Below, one piece after another: positions 46,560 through 59,449 of a stretch of 64,000 bases of DNA. Under the pieces are notes generated by a model, which saw nothing but the letters and a program-made list of their open reading frames with translations, searched no databases and had not been told where the DNA came from. The stretch spans positions 579,501 to 643,500 of the forward strand of contig JACCIC010000211.1 of the NCBI GenBank assembly GCA_018907035.1. The letters run 5' to 3'. Origin of the DNA: Sycobia sp. Sy_11 (lineage: Eukaryota > Arthropoda > Insecta > Hymenoptera > Epichrysomallidae). The position numbers and the translations under genes were made by a program. How positions within the stretch are numbered: the first letter of the stretch is position 1; every line of letters begins with the position of its first letter.

Positions 46560-46722
46560 TCGGAATGCGAAAAGAAAAAATTTTAATCCCACGTATTTCG
46601 TAATAATTAAAAGCGCCGGAGAACGCGAAGCTATTGCGGGCAACAAAGTTCCCCGTGCTTGCGCGCGGAATTAATAAAGCCACGCCGGGCCTGCGAACCC
46701 CGAAAAAATTCTACGCGTCTCC

Positions 46723-46723
<1 letters not shown>

Positions 46724-46765
<42 letters not shown>
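46724..46765. repeat. (TA)n microsatellite
   Basis: Perfect TA run of about 42 bp in CpG-rich sequence. Confidence 0.95.
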
Positions 46766-46766
<1 letters not shown>

Positions 46767-47133
46767 CGCGCGGTCTACAGAGCAAGCACCAAGCGGGTTC
46801 GCGCGTCATGTTTCATAAAGCAGCCCATCATGTCCCGATCGTATAATTAATTTTCGCCGTGGCCTCCTCCACCCTTTCCTACCTTTCCATCATCGATCTA
46901 CCTCCTCCCCCGCCCTCCTCCAAACCCTTTCCACCCAGTTCCCTTTTCGACGGGCGACCGTTCGCCGACGCCGAGCCGCCGCGCCGTGATCTCGACCTTT
47001 ATGGGAAACTTTGCGCATACCGCACGAGTACGCGGCAGACGACAAGAATTCGACAAATCTCGCTGGAGGAAAGGGAGTCGCGAAATTATCGCCGCGCCAC
47101 CTCTCGCGCATCCTCGTCCCTTCACAATCGCTG

Positions 47134-47142
47134 TATAAAAGG
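47134..47142 (+). promoter_or_regulatory. TATAAAAGG, possible TATA box
   Basis: A consensus TATA element lies in a CpG-rich block, the kind of setting where an insect core promoter would sit. No initiator TCAGT is found at the expected 25-35 bp downstream; the nearest TCAGTG is near 47264. No open frame with an ATG follows closely. Low confidence. Confidence 0.2.
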
Positions 47143-47279
47143 AAGCGTGCGCAAGGGACGGGGGGAAGACGGGTCTGGCGCTCGACGACGGCTCGGCGAC
47201 GGACGCCGAACGGTACGAATCCGTTGGCTCTCTATTTTATGTAGATATTTAAAATAAAAGCTTCAGTGGCGGGAAGGGC

Positions 47280-47311
47280 GGAGAGAGAGAGTGAGAGGGG
47301 GGAGAGAGAGG
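47280..47311. repeat. (GA)n tract, imperfect
   Basis: GA-rich purine run of about 30 bp with GTG and GGG interruptions. Confidence 0.85.
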
Positions 47312-47620
47312 GCGGATAACCGGCGCGGATTTAAACTGACAGCCCGGTCCTCGGGCTCGGCGCGCCGTCTAGAATTATTCAAAATCTTCATACGTCGAAT
47401 TAAACGGGGGCCGCGATGCCACGAGTGCATCAGCCGTGTCTACATCGCGACGCTGCAGTCGGTCGGGGAGTTCAGCTCGGCCGGAGGCGCAACAAGGGCC
47501 TCCGCTGAGATTTTGTTAATGAGCGAGCTAAGAAACGTTCGCGAAATGTTGAATGGAATCTCCAAGAGTTCGAATGATTTTACGGGGACGCCAAAGTGTA
47601 TCGGGTAATTCTGGTAAAAT

Positions 47621-48390
47621 CAAAAGTAGCTGGACAGAATGAATGGAGGAGCAGAGATAGTAGTCCGGTCGGCAAGTTTACGATACCCAATTTCAATAAT
47701 CAGCTGTATAAATTTCGAGGTAGTCTCTCAAATTCACCTATCCGAGTATATGTAATTTTCTGTATTTATATGTCGATTGTCGTAAATATTTTACGATGTA
47801 AAGGCGAGACTTTACTAATGCATATCTGATCTATTCCGAGAAAAAATTTTAGCAGATTTCGCTTGTATCGCTGAAGTTTCTATTTTGGTTATAGGCCCAA
47901 ACAGTATTTATCAAACTAAAATAATAATAACTGCATAAGTTTGAAGAATACGCGTAGCGCTTCTGTGCCAATAAAAATAATTTGTGTATATAAAGAATAA
48001 TTGCATGCTTTAGATATTAATTATTATTTACTAAATGATTTTATATTAAAATGAATTTATATTAAAGGTTCTGTCAAGAGAAGAAGATCGCCTTTGAATA
48101 TTTCCATTCTTAGAAGACATTTACATTCAAATATGTGAGATAATAATCGAAAAAATTATTGAAAATACATAAAAAGGTAATTCAGGTATTGAAAGAGACA
48201 TGCCGTCGATAAAAAAAATTCACGTCGATAAAGAAATCTTAAACAAATTCAATTCTTCTTAAAGTGAAAGTATTCATTATTATTGAAATAAAGTTTTTCT
48301 GTTAAGACTGTTATGAAAGCGTTCTATCGAAAAGAGCTAGAAATATCGCGAAACATTTTTTCAGGCAGTCGGGATCACCTCTGTTTTTAA
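47621..48390. other. AT-rich non-coding stretch
   Basis: AT-rich; the plus frame 47596-47829 starts with GTG and is unassigned. An acceptor-like ACATTTTTTCAG ends near 48364 with no supported exon after it. Confidence 0.55.
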
Positions 48391-48660
48391 GAATTCGAAT
48401 GAATTCGCAGAGTTCTAATGAGTTTACAAAGATTTCAAATGAGTTTGCGCCAATTCATTTATAAATCAGCGAACTTCGCGACGAACCATACAACCCTAAA
48501 GGACCGAGTTGTTCATCGATTTTTCATCGATGCAACAAAATTCATCTAAGCTTCCCAAAACCTTCTGAACTCCATTTGAATTCTTTCAAAACAGAATCAA
48601 ATTATTTCGAACTCAATGAAACGAAGTGAACTCACTCGAACACTCTGTGAATTCAATCGA
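48391..48660. repeat. imperfect foldback rich in GAATTC/GAGTTC words
   Basis: The left arm (48391-48450) begins GAATTCGAATGAATTCGCAG and continues with repeated GAGTT/GATTTC words. The right arm (about 48603-48660), read in reverse complement, begins GAATTCACAGAG and runs through GTGAGTTCAC and TTGAGTTCG. The arms align with a few gaps. The roughly 150-bp centre contains its own CATCGAT/ATCGATG hairpin near 48514-48532. Similar GAATTC- and GAACTC-type words continue to about 48830. This looks like a degenerate repeat family or a foldback element. Confidence 0.5.
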
Positions 48661-49250
48661 AAGTTATGTTAACTGTATTAGAATTCATTAGAAATTAATT
48701 GCAGAATTTATGCCAACTTTGTAAATCTACTCTTCTTCGAACTCGCTAGTGTATTGAGTTCGTAAAATCGGTTGAATTTTCATGAATTTGAACGTTTTCT
48801 GCAAAGTTCGAAAAAGTTGCTTTGCAACGAAATCCTTTAAGAAATGCATTCTTACATGAAAATTAATATTTTCTTCCCTTTCAAATATTTATTAAAAAGG
48901 GAAACATTTTTTGAATATAAAGTATTATTCAATATTTATATTTGAATTCTGTAAGTTTTTCTTCATCGTATATAAATAAAGGTCTATTAAGTAATTTACA
49001 TTAATAATTTGCAAACCATGATATTGTATTAATTAAATATGAAAATGCATTCGTAATTTATGTAAATTTCTTTACCGCTAATTTTAATAAATATTCTTCG
49101 GCCGCATACTAATTCACGATACCTTTTTTCTAGAAGAAAAAGAAAGCGAAAATAGAAATCGTGAAAGTACTCGCCCTATAGCCATAGGCGTAAAAACTCA
49201 CAGGCATACAGAAACAGTCACGCTAACGCAGACATAAGGTATAGATTATA
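48661..49250. other. AT-rich non-coding stretch
   Basis: AT-rich; residual GAATT/GAACT words continue from the foldback to about 48830. Nothing else seen. Confidence 0.55.
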
Positions 49251-49263
49251 AATACCGTGTGTT

Positions 49264-49283
49264 TGTGTGTATATATATATATA
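49264..49283. repeat. (TG)(TA) short compound repeat
   Basis: Short GT run passing into TA. Confidence 0.85.
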
Positions 49284-49418
49284 AGGAATAAGGTATAATG
49301 CGGTTTCATCTCACTCGATCTCTCATCTAACCGATGAGCAGCGCGTTAATTCATTTCGCAAAGCAATTTAGATAATCCCTCGAAGGTTGTGTTTGGATTT
49401 AATCGCTGGAGGATCAGG

Positions 49419-49446
49419 CTCTCTCTGCCTCTCTTTCTCTCTCTCT

Positions 49447-49484
<38 letters not shown>
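49419..49484. repeat. (CT)n tract, imperfect
   Basis: CT-rich tract of about 65 bp with a GCG interruption. Confidence 0.95.
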
Positions 49485-49485
<1 letters not shown>

Positions 49486-49557
49486 ACTGTCTCTCTCGTA
49501 TAGAACCAGAATCAAAAACAGAAGGGACTGCATATGTTTCCCAGCGTGATACTTTGC

Positions 49558-49578
49558 ATATATATATATATATATATA
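49558..49578. repeat. (TA)n microsatellite, short
   Basis: Perfect TA run of about 20 bp. Confidence 0.85.
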
Positions 49579-49800
49579 CACCTACATGGGACTACTCAAA
49601 AAAGACCAAGTTCCCGTACATATAGATTAGGACGTATGATTGATGAGCGACGAATTCGCCGCTGGGGCGCGCAAGGGAGGGCAATTACGACGGCTTTGTT
49701 AAGAGTCCGAGGAATAATTTATTACATATGCGTACACACGTACTCGCACATACTCGCATAGCGCACATACATCGCGCGTATCAGGGTGAGTAAGATATTA

Positions 49801-52800
49801 CTGTATACTCGATGAGGCATATTATACTACTCATATACGGCGCAATTAATGTGAAATATTTTTGTAAGTTAGCTACGTTGAATATATACACCGATTGAGG
49901 CGTTAAAAGAATGTTGTGCTCGCCTTTCGTTTGACGTTCTTATATAGATATATACGCTATTGCTAAACTGTTTAATTAAGTTTAATTAGGGCATATGGAT
50001 GATGCGCGTGATTGGAATTCAAAAGTAAAGTTAATTCAGGAGCTCATGGATCAGAATTGAATTGTTGTATTATGGGTAGGACAGGGCCAGATATGTCAAT
50101 TACCTGTATACTATTTATAAAATTTAGCTTAAAACTTTCATTTATATAAATACTTTTTGTATATATTACCATCTATGAATTTTAATGTATATGTCATTTC
50201 GGAAGGTGATTTACCCTTATAATTAAATTACTTAAAGTATAATATATTTTACTTACATAATTTTGTTACAGTAATTGATGAATACATTCATAAGTTGCTA
50301 TTAATTGCATTAGTGACATTTACTTTAAATAAATTTTATCGTAAGATTGTAACAATTTATTAATAGGTAAGTAATTAGTAAATATTTCAGTTCCGCAATA
50401 TCCATGGACAGCTGTGTGTTGCTACGACAAATATTAAAAAGGGTATTGTTTTCTTAGTAACTTTTATCGTTATATGTAAAAATTAACACATTTCTTATAT
50501 ACTAATCTTCTTGTCCAATTCTGGATTCTGAAAGTGTGCGCAATTTTATATTGTAATCCGTAATTCCATTAGAGATTCACATAGATCCCAATGTTTGGCT
50601 AATGATTAAAATGTAAATGACGAGTCAGAGCTGCTTCATAGTCTATATAGTCTAATATAATGTCCAGCAAATGTCGTGTTTTAGATGTAGCAAAGTCTTT
50701 CACGTTAAGCCTTTAAACAAGCCCTCCTCAGAAATTCAGTTCATCTCTAATATAATTTCACGTTTAAATCAAATACAGCAATGTTTTCACACTAAAAAAA
50801 TAAACGTTTCGTGATATTGAATTTCCTTTCAGTAGGGCTTTCATTGAGTTCTTCCAAATTATTCTATATATTGTTGTAACTATAAACCTTTATAGAAGTA
50901 AGGATATATATTTTGCTGGCATACATATATTGTTCTTTATTCATTATTCAATATGAAACACAAATTTCTTCAGTTTCACGCATCTTTTATTTCATATTGT
51001 CATTCTTTTGTTTGACTCTGAGGATACGAAGAAGATTACATTCAATATCGTAAGAAATATTTTCAATTTCATAAGATACATGGGTCCTACATAGTACAAC
51101 TGTGCAGATTATTACGAACGTAGGGGAACTTGAAAAGTACAAAGGGTCTATAAATTCAAGATCAGTAAGATGTGAACTGAAAGGAGTCCCAAGGGTTCGG
51201 TAAAACAGGCGCAGAGGAACGAGGTGGATCTTGGCGTGTGGCCGCAGTAGTTAAAGGCTTGGAATAAATGAAGGAGATTTTGTAAATTGCGTCAACGAGA
51301 CTGTTAAGATTAGCGGGATATGATTGTGTTTTACAGTTTCACAATTGAGTTAAGATAATCTTATGGACACTAGTAGAAAGATTTAAAATGTTTCATGATG
51401 CAGTAGAACGTAAGCAAACTATAATTTTCATCTACGTTTATCAATTGTATGATATACGTAACAAAGCGTACTAATACAGAAAGTTAATGATAAAATTATC
51501 TTAATTGACAAAAGATGCTAGAGTAAAAAGGCCAAAATTTTTGTTAATAAACATAGAAATAATCATCTTAAACGAATTTTCAAATGAATATTCATCTCAT
51601 CTGTTAAGCTATGAAAGTCCAAAAAAAGTTATATATACAATTAATTCTTTTTGAAAACGAAATTAATAACACATTCATTGCGGTAATATTTTCTACTCGA
51701 GCATATATTGCTACCTATTTATGTATGTCTATAAAGATATTCTTGAAAATTACTTAATTGATAGAATCAATAGTGAAGATGATTCGTTAAATATTACATA
51801 AGAGTATAACTTAGCAATTCAACCTAATTTTTAACTATATTTTTGTCAGTTATTGTATAGATTTATATCAATTTTCTATAATAATAATGAATTTTTTCTT
51901 GTATTATCGTTAAAAGATTTACAGGCATTGAAAGTTTTTTCTGTTATCAAGTAACTATTATCTTGAACTTATTCTATTAATAAAACTGTTATCTTAAACT
52001 AAGTCATCGTTAACTCGATTAAACAATAGTTTATTTAAACCAAAACACTTTATTTTAAATCTTATAATTATTTTTTCATTCTAAAAAATATTTACTTAGT
52101 ATAATGCAGCAAAATATATACTTCATAATAGAAAATACGTGGTCTCAGCACAAATGAATGATTTGCAAAACATTTTTTCGTTTAAAATACAAACTATATA
52201 TTATAAATATAATATTAAATAAATTGCATAGCTTAAATAAAACTTTAGCTTAGCTTATTAAATAGCTTAAAGCCACAGATGAGTCATTGTATTGACCACA
52301 AAAAGCGTTGACATCTACATTATATTGTCAATAGAGATTACAACAATTTTATTCCTGTTTATTTACGTTAATTTTCGCAAGAATCTGAAACTATTGAGCA
52401 ACGCTGCCAAGAGATCTCGTACTGACGCTAACAATGTATGGTAATCAATGGAATTTCCCTTTCCCTGATACTGCAACAAAATAACTGGGATTCAAAAATG
52501 TTCCGTAAAAATTTACTTCGCTTTGTATTTTCATTTCCACGTGCATTTATTACTAATGAATAATTTTATTTATAATTTATCTTTTTGTATCGAATGCAGA
52601 TGCATTTGAAAATCAATTTGTTCGTTGAAGGAAAATATATAATTTCATGAGGCGAATGAGAAAAATATCATATAACATATCGAGTATACAGACAAATACA
52701 CACAATTTTTTAAACAAAATTCATTTCGCGTCCAAATAATTTATTGCTACATAAAAATATCAGAAGTAATCGTGAACCTTTTCCTATTAAACTTCTGCCT

Positions 52801-53914
52801 GTTGTCCCTAACTGCACCGATGTCGGTAGCGCCTTATAAAAATTTACAGACTCAACATAATTATACACTTTTATACATTATATACTTTATCTACATTTTG
52901 TTTTCATAATCGATGGGATCTTGTTTTTGCACTAAATTTAGAAGGAATATAAATACACCAGTTGCGTATAATTAAAAAATTTTTCAATTGAGATCTAGCG
53001 TTCGCTCGGTAGAGAATAAAAAATAGAATAACGGCTGAACGATGATAAACCTTCCGAGATTGTGAAACAGCAGTTGAATGAACAAGAGGAACAGAGGAAG
53101 ATTTATAAGACGATGAAATAATATAGCAGTATTTTTATCCGTAATAGATCTATTGAAATGGTATTACGCTATGTAGGTATACGTACATAGTTTGATCGTC
53201 AATAAAGTTATCTTCTGAAAAAACAAAAAAATCTCCTTGCCCGTTAACTAATTTATCATAACAATGTACACAACGCAAACAATGGTACAGTAAGTAATAT
53301 TGGTTAAATAAATTTTCAAATAGTAAATTTAAATGTCTTGCATTTAATCTTAACTTTGATTAAAGTTTTTTTTTAAAAATAAATAAAGTTATTTACCATT
53401 TGCAGGCCAGTTTGTATTTATTCGTACTCTGGTAAAATTAAAAAAAGAATTACATTATTATATTTGCGTATTTCCGTTCAAAGTAAAGCGAAGACTGGAA
53501 AATAAACTAAAAATTCCTATATATGCATTCAATTAATAATACCTACATATCGGATATGCTTTTCGAAACGGAAAATGTTTACCTTCGAGCTCATAACGTA
53601 AACAGACCGCTTGCCAGCACAATTGTGCGCTCGTGTGCAATTGCATAATTTCGTTAATTATAATAATACGTATACGAGATACATTAATAAATACAAAATG
53701 ACGGAGGCTGTTGGCTTGATTTTTTTTAGATTTAAAATTTAAAAGTTGTTGAATTTAGCCACGTCTTCGGCGAAGAGCACCGATTCTATTAAAACTTTTC
53801 GCATTTCACGCCAACTACGTACGATGAGCCATATAAAGTTACTAAACTATAATTAATAAATTAAGTTGATCTTCAAAACAGCTCTGTGAAATGTTTTTTA
53901 TTTTTGTTTTGATA

Positions 53915-53918
<4 letters not shown>
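49801..53918. other. longest quiet AT-rich stretch
   Basis: About 4.1 kb of AT-rich DNA without microsatellites and without any open frame of note. A weak exon-like segment lies at 53406-53431: acceptor CCATTTGCAG, then 26 nt, then CTG|GTAAAA with a poor donor. I see no gene, repeat or structure otherwise. Confidence 0.6.
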
Positions 53919-53957
<39 letters not shown>

Positions 53958-53958
53958 T
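53919..53958. repeat. (TG)n microsatellite
   Basis: TG run of about 32 bp, one GG break, then GTGTGTG. Confidence 0.95.
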
Positions 53959-54609
53959 GAATACGTACCGCGTATTAGCAATTTACGGTATAAGCGGCAA
54001 TTTCCAAGAATCATTCATTCTTTACGGGGCGAATGATTAATCACTTGCGAAGCTCTATGTTATATATATATATTTACGGCCATTGGATGGGCTACGGGAG
54101 AACCGAGGGGACGTAATGGGGGAAGAGAAATCATGCGCCTCGTCACGCTTTACCCAAACATGCTGCATCGACGCTTTAGGGAAAAAAAGGGTTGGCAGCG
54201 CGTCATCGTTGAATTCGGCCAAATGTCGAGTAATTGACGAATTCTGTGTACACGCACCCTCTATACATATATAATTTAACATTGATGACACGTATATGCG
54301 CAGACAATAGCGTCGCAGGAGAGAGACAAAGAGACAGAGAGGACTACGGGATTCGTGATCCTGTGCCCATTGAAGATATAAAGACTACAATAAAAAAAAA
54401 AAAATGAGCGCAAGCGAAGGAGAGATAAAGAATACAGGGAAAGCGGAGGAAAAGCGATAGAGAGAGAAAGATAAATCACGCAGTCCTGATCGAGTGCAAC
54501 AGGAAAAGCCCCCTCCCTTACTCCCAATCTCCTGCCCTGTACATCAGTCGTCGCGTCGCATCCCGGTAAAATGCGTTTGCCAACATTGCACCCGGAGCCC
54601 CTTCCGCTT

Positions 54610-54632
54610 CTATATATATATATATATATATA
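54610..54632. repeat. (TA)n microsatellite
   Basis: Perfect TA run of about 22 bp. Confidence 0.9.
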
Positions 54633-54802
54633 CCTACACCATAACATCCCCTTTGCATGGATGTGCCCGCAACGGGGAATTTAATCACTTCGCACTGAAC
54701 CATTGCCGGGTTGCGTAGCCCGTCGTCGCTGCCGCCCTCCCCCTTCTCCGCCCCTTCGTATATCCACTATTTTTTTTTTTTTATACGCAGCGCGATGCTG
54801 CC

Positions 54803-54826
54803 GAGAGAGAGAGAGAGAGAGAGAGA
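54803..54826. repeat. (GA)n tract
   Basis: GA run of about 23 bp. Confidence 0.9.
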
Positions 54827-54960
54827 TGGATTAGACGGAGCGCGGCATCGCGCTCTTCGCAGCGAACCACGCGGGAGGAGAAACAATCATGCGCGAATCG
54901 ATCGCGTTAAAAAGCTCGAGAGGAGAATCGTGGGCTGGCTATAAGGTTTAGATATAAGCG

Positions 54961-55859
54961 ATAAATAATTGTATGGGACAATGGTGGTGGTAGAGGAAAT
55001 TGGATGTGTATGTGTATGTGTATGCATATACCAGTTGTGGAGCAGAGAGGTTGGTTACTTAATTAAAGCATTTACGTATGGCCGTTTGCGAACATCGACC
55101 TTGTTCTAACGTAGATTTGCGTGAATCGTGAAAGAAGAATAATCGTGATTTTTGTTTAATTGATCACTGCGCTTATTGAAACATTTTTCATCTATATAGA
55201 TTTATTATTTTTCTCAGAAAAAAATTTACAATTTTTTTATCATGTATTTTTATGGATTCGCTGCGCCAGTTCGCGTCGAATTATTTAAATAAATTGTTTC
55301 GCGCTCCTCGAAACGAGATCTGTGGAGCGCAGTGTTTTTCATGCTTCAAATTTTATATTACAAAATTCCATATACAGTGTTTCTTTATGTAATAATACGT
55401 GGCTTTACAATTTTTTTGTTGATTGAATTATTTGTTAAAAAATTCGTAATACATTATGAACATCTATTATGTAAATAATACCTGTGCATGTTTTTCAGCA
55501 TCTACTCATTGTGAACTATTTTTTCTACACAATTTTCTCGTTCACTTTTAATCGCCCAAGCTGAATTAAATGATTTATTTAAGGCTTTGATGATTCGAAG
55601 CCGATAAAGAAAAGAATTCCCGCTTAATGGGCATAAAATTAATGGAACGATCTATACTTTCAAACGCGAATGGGATAACATATTTTTTTTAATCTAAATT
55701 ATATGATTTCGTAATGACTGTGGCACGGAGCCAAATTCAGCCCGCTTTAATAAATTTACTTTAATAAAAGTGTAAGGTAATCTTGCTTCTGCCTGATCAG
55801 ACAGAATCTTGCGTTTAATAATTTCTTCTTGCGTATTTTGCACAAATTTAATGAATTAC

Positions 55860-55917
<58 letters not shown>

Positions 55918-56040
55918 CAACAAAATTATTATCTTGCGCTCTTCGTTCCTGTCCAAAATATATTAAAGACCTTGTAAGGGAGTAATTGTTTAATTAATAA
56001 CCTTTTCATAAGCATTATATATACACTTGACAAGCACGAA
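54961..56040. other. AT-rich non-coding stretch
   Basis: AT-rich with the TA array at 55864-55913. Nothing else seen. Confidence 0.6.
55864..55913. repeat. (TA)n microsatellite
   Basis: Perfect TA run of about 50 bp. Confidence 0.95.
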
Positions 56041-56549
56041 AAATCATCTTCAGTCTCGTTACAAGTACACCGGCTAGAAGGCGCATTAAATCCTAGAATA
56101 AATTATGTTCGCTTTAGTATACTCAGTTGACCAACCGGAAAAGTCCATCGGCCGAGTATACGCTCTAGTCGCATTATCCGCGCGCGTTAATGTCCATCGC
56201 CTGTATCGACGACACCCGTGCGCGATCCTCGTGCGAAAGCGGCCAAAAATGCAATTCGATCCCCGCGCGCGCGCGCTGGCGTACAACGAATAGTTCGCTC
56301 ATCGTCGCCCTCGCGACCCTCCTCCATTAATAGATATGTGTACGTGTATTGCCGTTAATATATTATTGTTAGGACCGTAGCCGTGAAAGATTCTGATGGA
56401 CGTCCCTCTGCTCTACGGCGCGGTGCACCCGTTCGGGCGAGGAGGGGGGGGGGCGCTTATTCGATACATCTGCGCTCCCCGTTACCCCACCGATCGACGA
56501 ATGGAATGCTTAATCGAACGAACGAGGATGGTGCTAATTTGCAATTTTA

Positions 56550-56593
<44 letters not shown>

Positions 56594-56740
56594 ATAATGG
56601 TACAAGAGACAATTTGAAAGATGCACAGTGCATTGTCGAGGAGACAAATGAGACTGGCGGCTCATATCGAAATTGCTCTTTGAAGAGCAATGGCGCAGGG
56701 AGCCTGGGGAGTTGAATTGCTTTTTCCAGGATGCTTCTCT
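56041..56740. other. moderate-GC block
   Basis: A 62-codon ATG frame (56105-56293 plus) overlaps an equally long minus frame; neither has a domain. An 8-bp inverted pair (GTATACTC/GAGTATAC) lies inside, near 56117-56161. A (CG)n run at 56264-56276 and a TA array at 56553 follow. Frames crossing the TA array (56383-56715) are artefacts. Confidence 0.45.
56553..56591. repeat. (TA)n microsatellite
   Basis: Perfect TA run of about 39 bp. Confidence 0.95.
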
Positions 56741-57177
56741 GCGGGTGTTTGTATTCATGGGTTTTTTCTATTTGATCGATGACCATCAATTGTCACATCA
56801 TTATCTTTTTCCACTTGGAATATATATATATATATAAACACACAACGTGATAATAATAAAAATTGTATTATTTTACATCAGATTAAAATAGTCTTGAAAT
56901 ATTTGTCTAATATTCTACTGTATCAAAAACATACATAGTAATCCCATATGTCAGTTTTTTCTGTCGTAAAATATCTCTAATGTTAAAAACAAAAAATATT
57001 TAGTATAATTCCATTTAACTTGTATTTTGTATTCGGGCGGCATTAATAATACATCGCTAAAGTAAACTGTCTGCAAATCGATAATCTAACTCACATTGCA
57101 TTTTCAGAAACATGGAACTAATACGGGCAATTATGTTCTTTACTCTAGAACATTACTTACGATCAACGGAAGTCGTA

Positions 57178-57180
<3 letters not shown>

Positions 57181-57225
<45 letters not shown>
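57181..57225. repeat. (TA)n microsatellite
   Basis: Perfect TA run of about 45 bp. Confidence 0.95.
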
Positions 57226-57227
<2 letters not shown>

Positions 57228-57375
57228 TGTAAGTCTTGTGTAATAACACACGTGTGCATTTAATAAATTTTCGATAACGTATCTCATTTTCTTCACCCAA
57301 AGCTTATACAAAATATCATACTGACATTGCTATAATTACATATATTTTATTAAAATTGTCCGGTTGAAAAATACC

Positions 57376-57376
57376 A

Positions 57377-57428
<52 letters not shown>
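57376..57428. repeat. (TA)n microsatellite
   Basis: Perfect TA run of about 53 bp. Confidence 0.95.
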
Positions 57429-57432
<4 letters not shown>

Positions 57433-58130
57433 TTCTTAAATTTAATGCATTTTAATACGCACTAGCAAACTTCTCGCTCATATAAGTATATTATAAACCC
57501 ATTGCCCGCTGACATTTTGCCTCTTTACGCGAGTCGCTGCAGTAGCCCCCCTAAATTGATTAACTTCATAAAACAAACGTAAAGAAAAGTAATAAAATAA
57601 CATAATGAAGGACATTATTCTTTTCTTAATGGCTCGAAGAATTTTGCCGTTTAACGAGGCGAAATTTATTATCGTCATCGCAATGAGAATATTGCTTCAA
57701 TATTAAACATTCAGACGTTAATCGAGTTCATTGGCATTAAACTTAATAAACAGAATCATTTATAAAATTATACCTTAATTTCCTAAATAGCAAGAGCAAC
57801 GTAAAAATAAAGTTAATTGATTTGGAATGTAAGCTATGCGCATTTGTAATTTTCTATTGAATGGCTGTCTGTCAACGTTTGTTTGCATAACATTAATAAT
57901 GATATGAAAAAATTTTCGAAAATATAATTGGAATTGGAATCGCTTATGAACAACACGTGTTAATATAATACCATACATTAAATTTACAAGCACGAGGTAT
58001 ATAAAAAAAATTATAATTAGAATCTTATAATAGTTTGATAACAGCAAAAAAAAATAAGGAATATTAATGTCAGATGATTAATTTAATGCATTTCCGCCGA
58101 TATCTACGTTTCATTTTGGCCTTAAAAAGA

Positions 58131-58529
58131 AATGTACAACTCAAACGACTTTGATTTTGATACTGAAGAAAATTCCTTGGAAAATAATTTTCAGACGAGA
58201 CAGAGCGATGCTCCGCCGTGATCTTTTTTCTTTTTTTTTTTTATTAACTATATAACGTAATTGGCCGCGCAGCCTCGAACCGAGAAAAATATAATGGCCG
58301 ACACTCTCAAATCCATTCGCCGATCCCATCACCGACACGCGTACGTCATCAATGGATAACGGCGCCGCGCGGGCAGATAAATTTGCGTTTTACTTTTGCC
58401 GTAAAAAATTCCCATATTCATTATATAAAATGCGCGCGGGCTGTATATGTATGCGTGGGCAGTCGCGTGTGCTATATATGGATATTGATGATAATAAAAT
58501 CCCTATAAAGAGTATAAAGTGTATAGAAT

Positions 58530-58587
<58 letters not shown>

Positions 58588-59250
58588 ATAACTTTAATTT
58601 CGTTTATACGTAAAATATTATATATAATTGTGGATTTAGAAAACGGAGTAGAGTTCGAGCCGGATTTCCGAACGGGACATGTGTGTGGATGAATAAAGTA
58701 AATATGTGCGACAGCCGAATGATAATTATACAATCTTTGTCATTCGATGAATGACAGAACTATGTCGCAAGGTAAAAGGAAGCTGTATTATAATTGGAAT
58801 TGAGGCGTGCGCGCATCTTTATCGTTAATTTAACGTATGATTTTAATGAAATATATATCGTTATTGTTTCCGCGGCAAGCTTTTTACAACAAATGTCGTT
58901 TTATAGATAAATTCTGACGATAAAGTTGACCTGATAAATGAAACATTTTTGTTTAGCTTCTGTGCACGCGCGATCGGTGTCCTGCGTGCCTGTCGTGCAT
59001 GGGAACAAAACACTAGACTGATTAATGCTAATTTTGAATATTAAAATAGATTGCCGTACTTACAAATATTATACTACACAACTATTTGTGAAATTTCGTT
59101 TTTCATAGAACTTTTTAATTTTAATTAAATTAATAATTATGATACGGTTAATTCTGAAACCGACAACTTTTTTGTATCTATTTCGTACAGATTTCGTATC
59201 TATCTCGTTCTGATTAGTCTTACAACTTTTGTTGCGTATTGCGCACTGCA
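58131..59250. other. moderate-GC patch then AT-rich
   Basis: A patch of higher GC at 58260-58460 contains a minus frame (58141-58338) and an ATG plus frame (58352-58582) whose tail is the TA array. Neither is supported. The rest is AT-rich. Confidence 0.5.
58536..58581. repeat. (TA)n microsatellite with AAATTA/TAATTT ends
   Basis: TA run of about 46 bp flanked by TATAAATTA and TAATTTATA, so the whole unit is one extended palindrome. Confidence 0.95.
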
Positions 59251-59408
59251 ACCATTACTAATACTCGTCGCTCATATCAGCGAAAAATGATATTTTTTGT
59301 ACGAGGCTCAATCAACCCCTAGTTCAATTTCAGTAATCGGAATGTTTCCATAGTAGCTTTGAAATTGGATAAATTTACAGGCATTACTTAATATATAGTA
59401 CAAATTAG

Positions 59409-59414
59409 TTTATT
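59409..59414 (-). terminator. possible polyadenylation signal AATAAA
   Basis: TTTATT on the plus strand gives AATAAA on the minus strand, 36 nt after the stop of the candidate terminal exon. The motif is frequent by chance in this composition. Confidence 0.25.
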
Positions 59415-59449
59415 TAATCTTATTGCACGTTCAACGCTTAATAATTGGT

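Larger units (their letters stand above)
44531..46600. other. AT-rich stretch
   Basis: AT-rich, with the long GA tract at 44834-44918 and the TA array at 46514-46558. Minus-strand frames at 45696-45911 and 45827-46018 are adjacent in different frames, but neither has a recognisable domain. Nothing else supported. Confidence 0.55.
46601..47620. other. GC-rich block without a supported gene
   Basis: CpG-rich block with a TA array, a GA tract and a TATAAAAGG element. Plus frames 46859-47257 (132 codons) and 47291-47608 (105 codons) start with GTG. They are basic and Ser/Arg-rich and overlap minus-strand frames, so I do not accept them as coding. Confidence 0.45.
49284..49800. other. mixed stretch with CT and TA tracts
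   Basis: Plus frames 49389-49625 and 49534-49761 run through the CT and TA repeats and are artefacts. No gene seen. Confidence 0.55.
53959..54960. other. moderate-GC block
   Basis: Contains a short TA run at 54060-54074, an A homopolymer at 54392-54404, a TA array, a T homopolymer at 54767-54782 and a GA tract. Frames 54055-54291 minus and 54083-54274 plus overlap in antisense, the plus frame starting with TTG. Frames 54276-54647 and 54518-54703 minus and 54494-54718 plus cross the TA array. None is supported. Confidence 0.5.
56741..58130. other. AT-rich stretch with TA arrays
   Basis: A good acceptor-like TTGCATTTTCAG ends near 57110. Two frames after it are open, one starting ATGGAACTAATACGG, but they run straight into the TA array at 57181. 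A 90-codon minus frame (57775-58047) is hydrophobic and unassigned. A short TA run lies at 56820-56837. Confidence 0.5.

Noticed and set aside
46859..47608. Two successive plus-strand frames in a GC block
   Set aside because: Both start with GTG, are basic and low in complexity, and have overlapping minus-strand frames; no splice logic joins them.
53406..53431. 26-nt micro-exon candidate
   Set aside because: Acceptor is fair but the donor (CTG|GTAAAA) is poor and surroundings are featureless.
57111..57180. Exon after a good TTTTCAG acceptor
   Set aside because: Frames run directly into a TA array with no donor.
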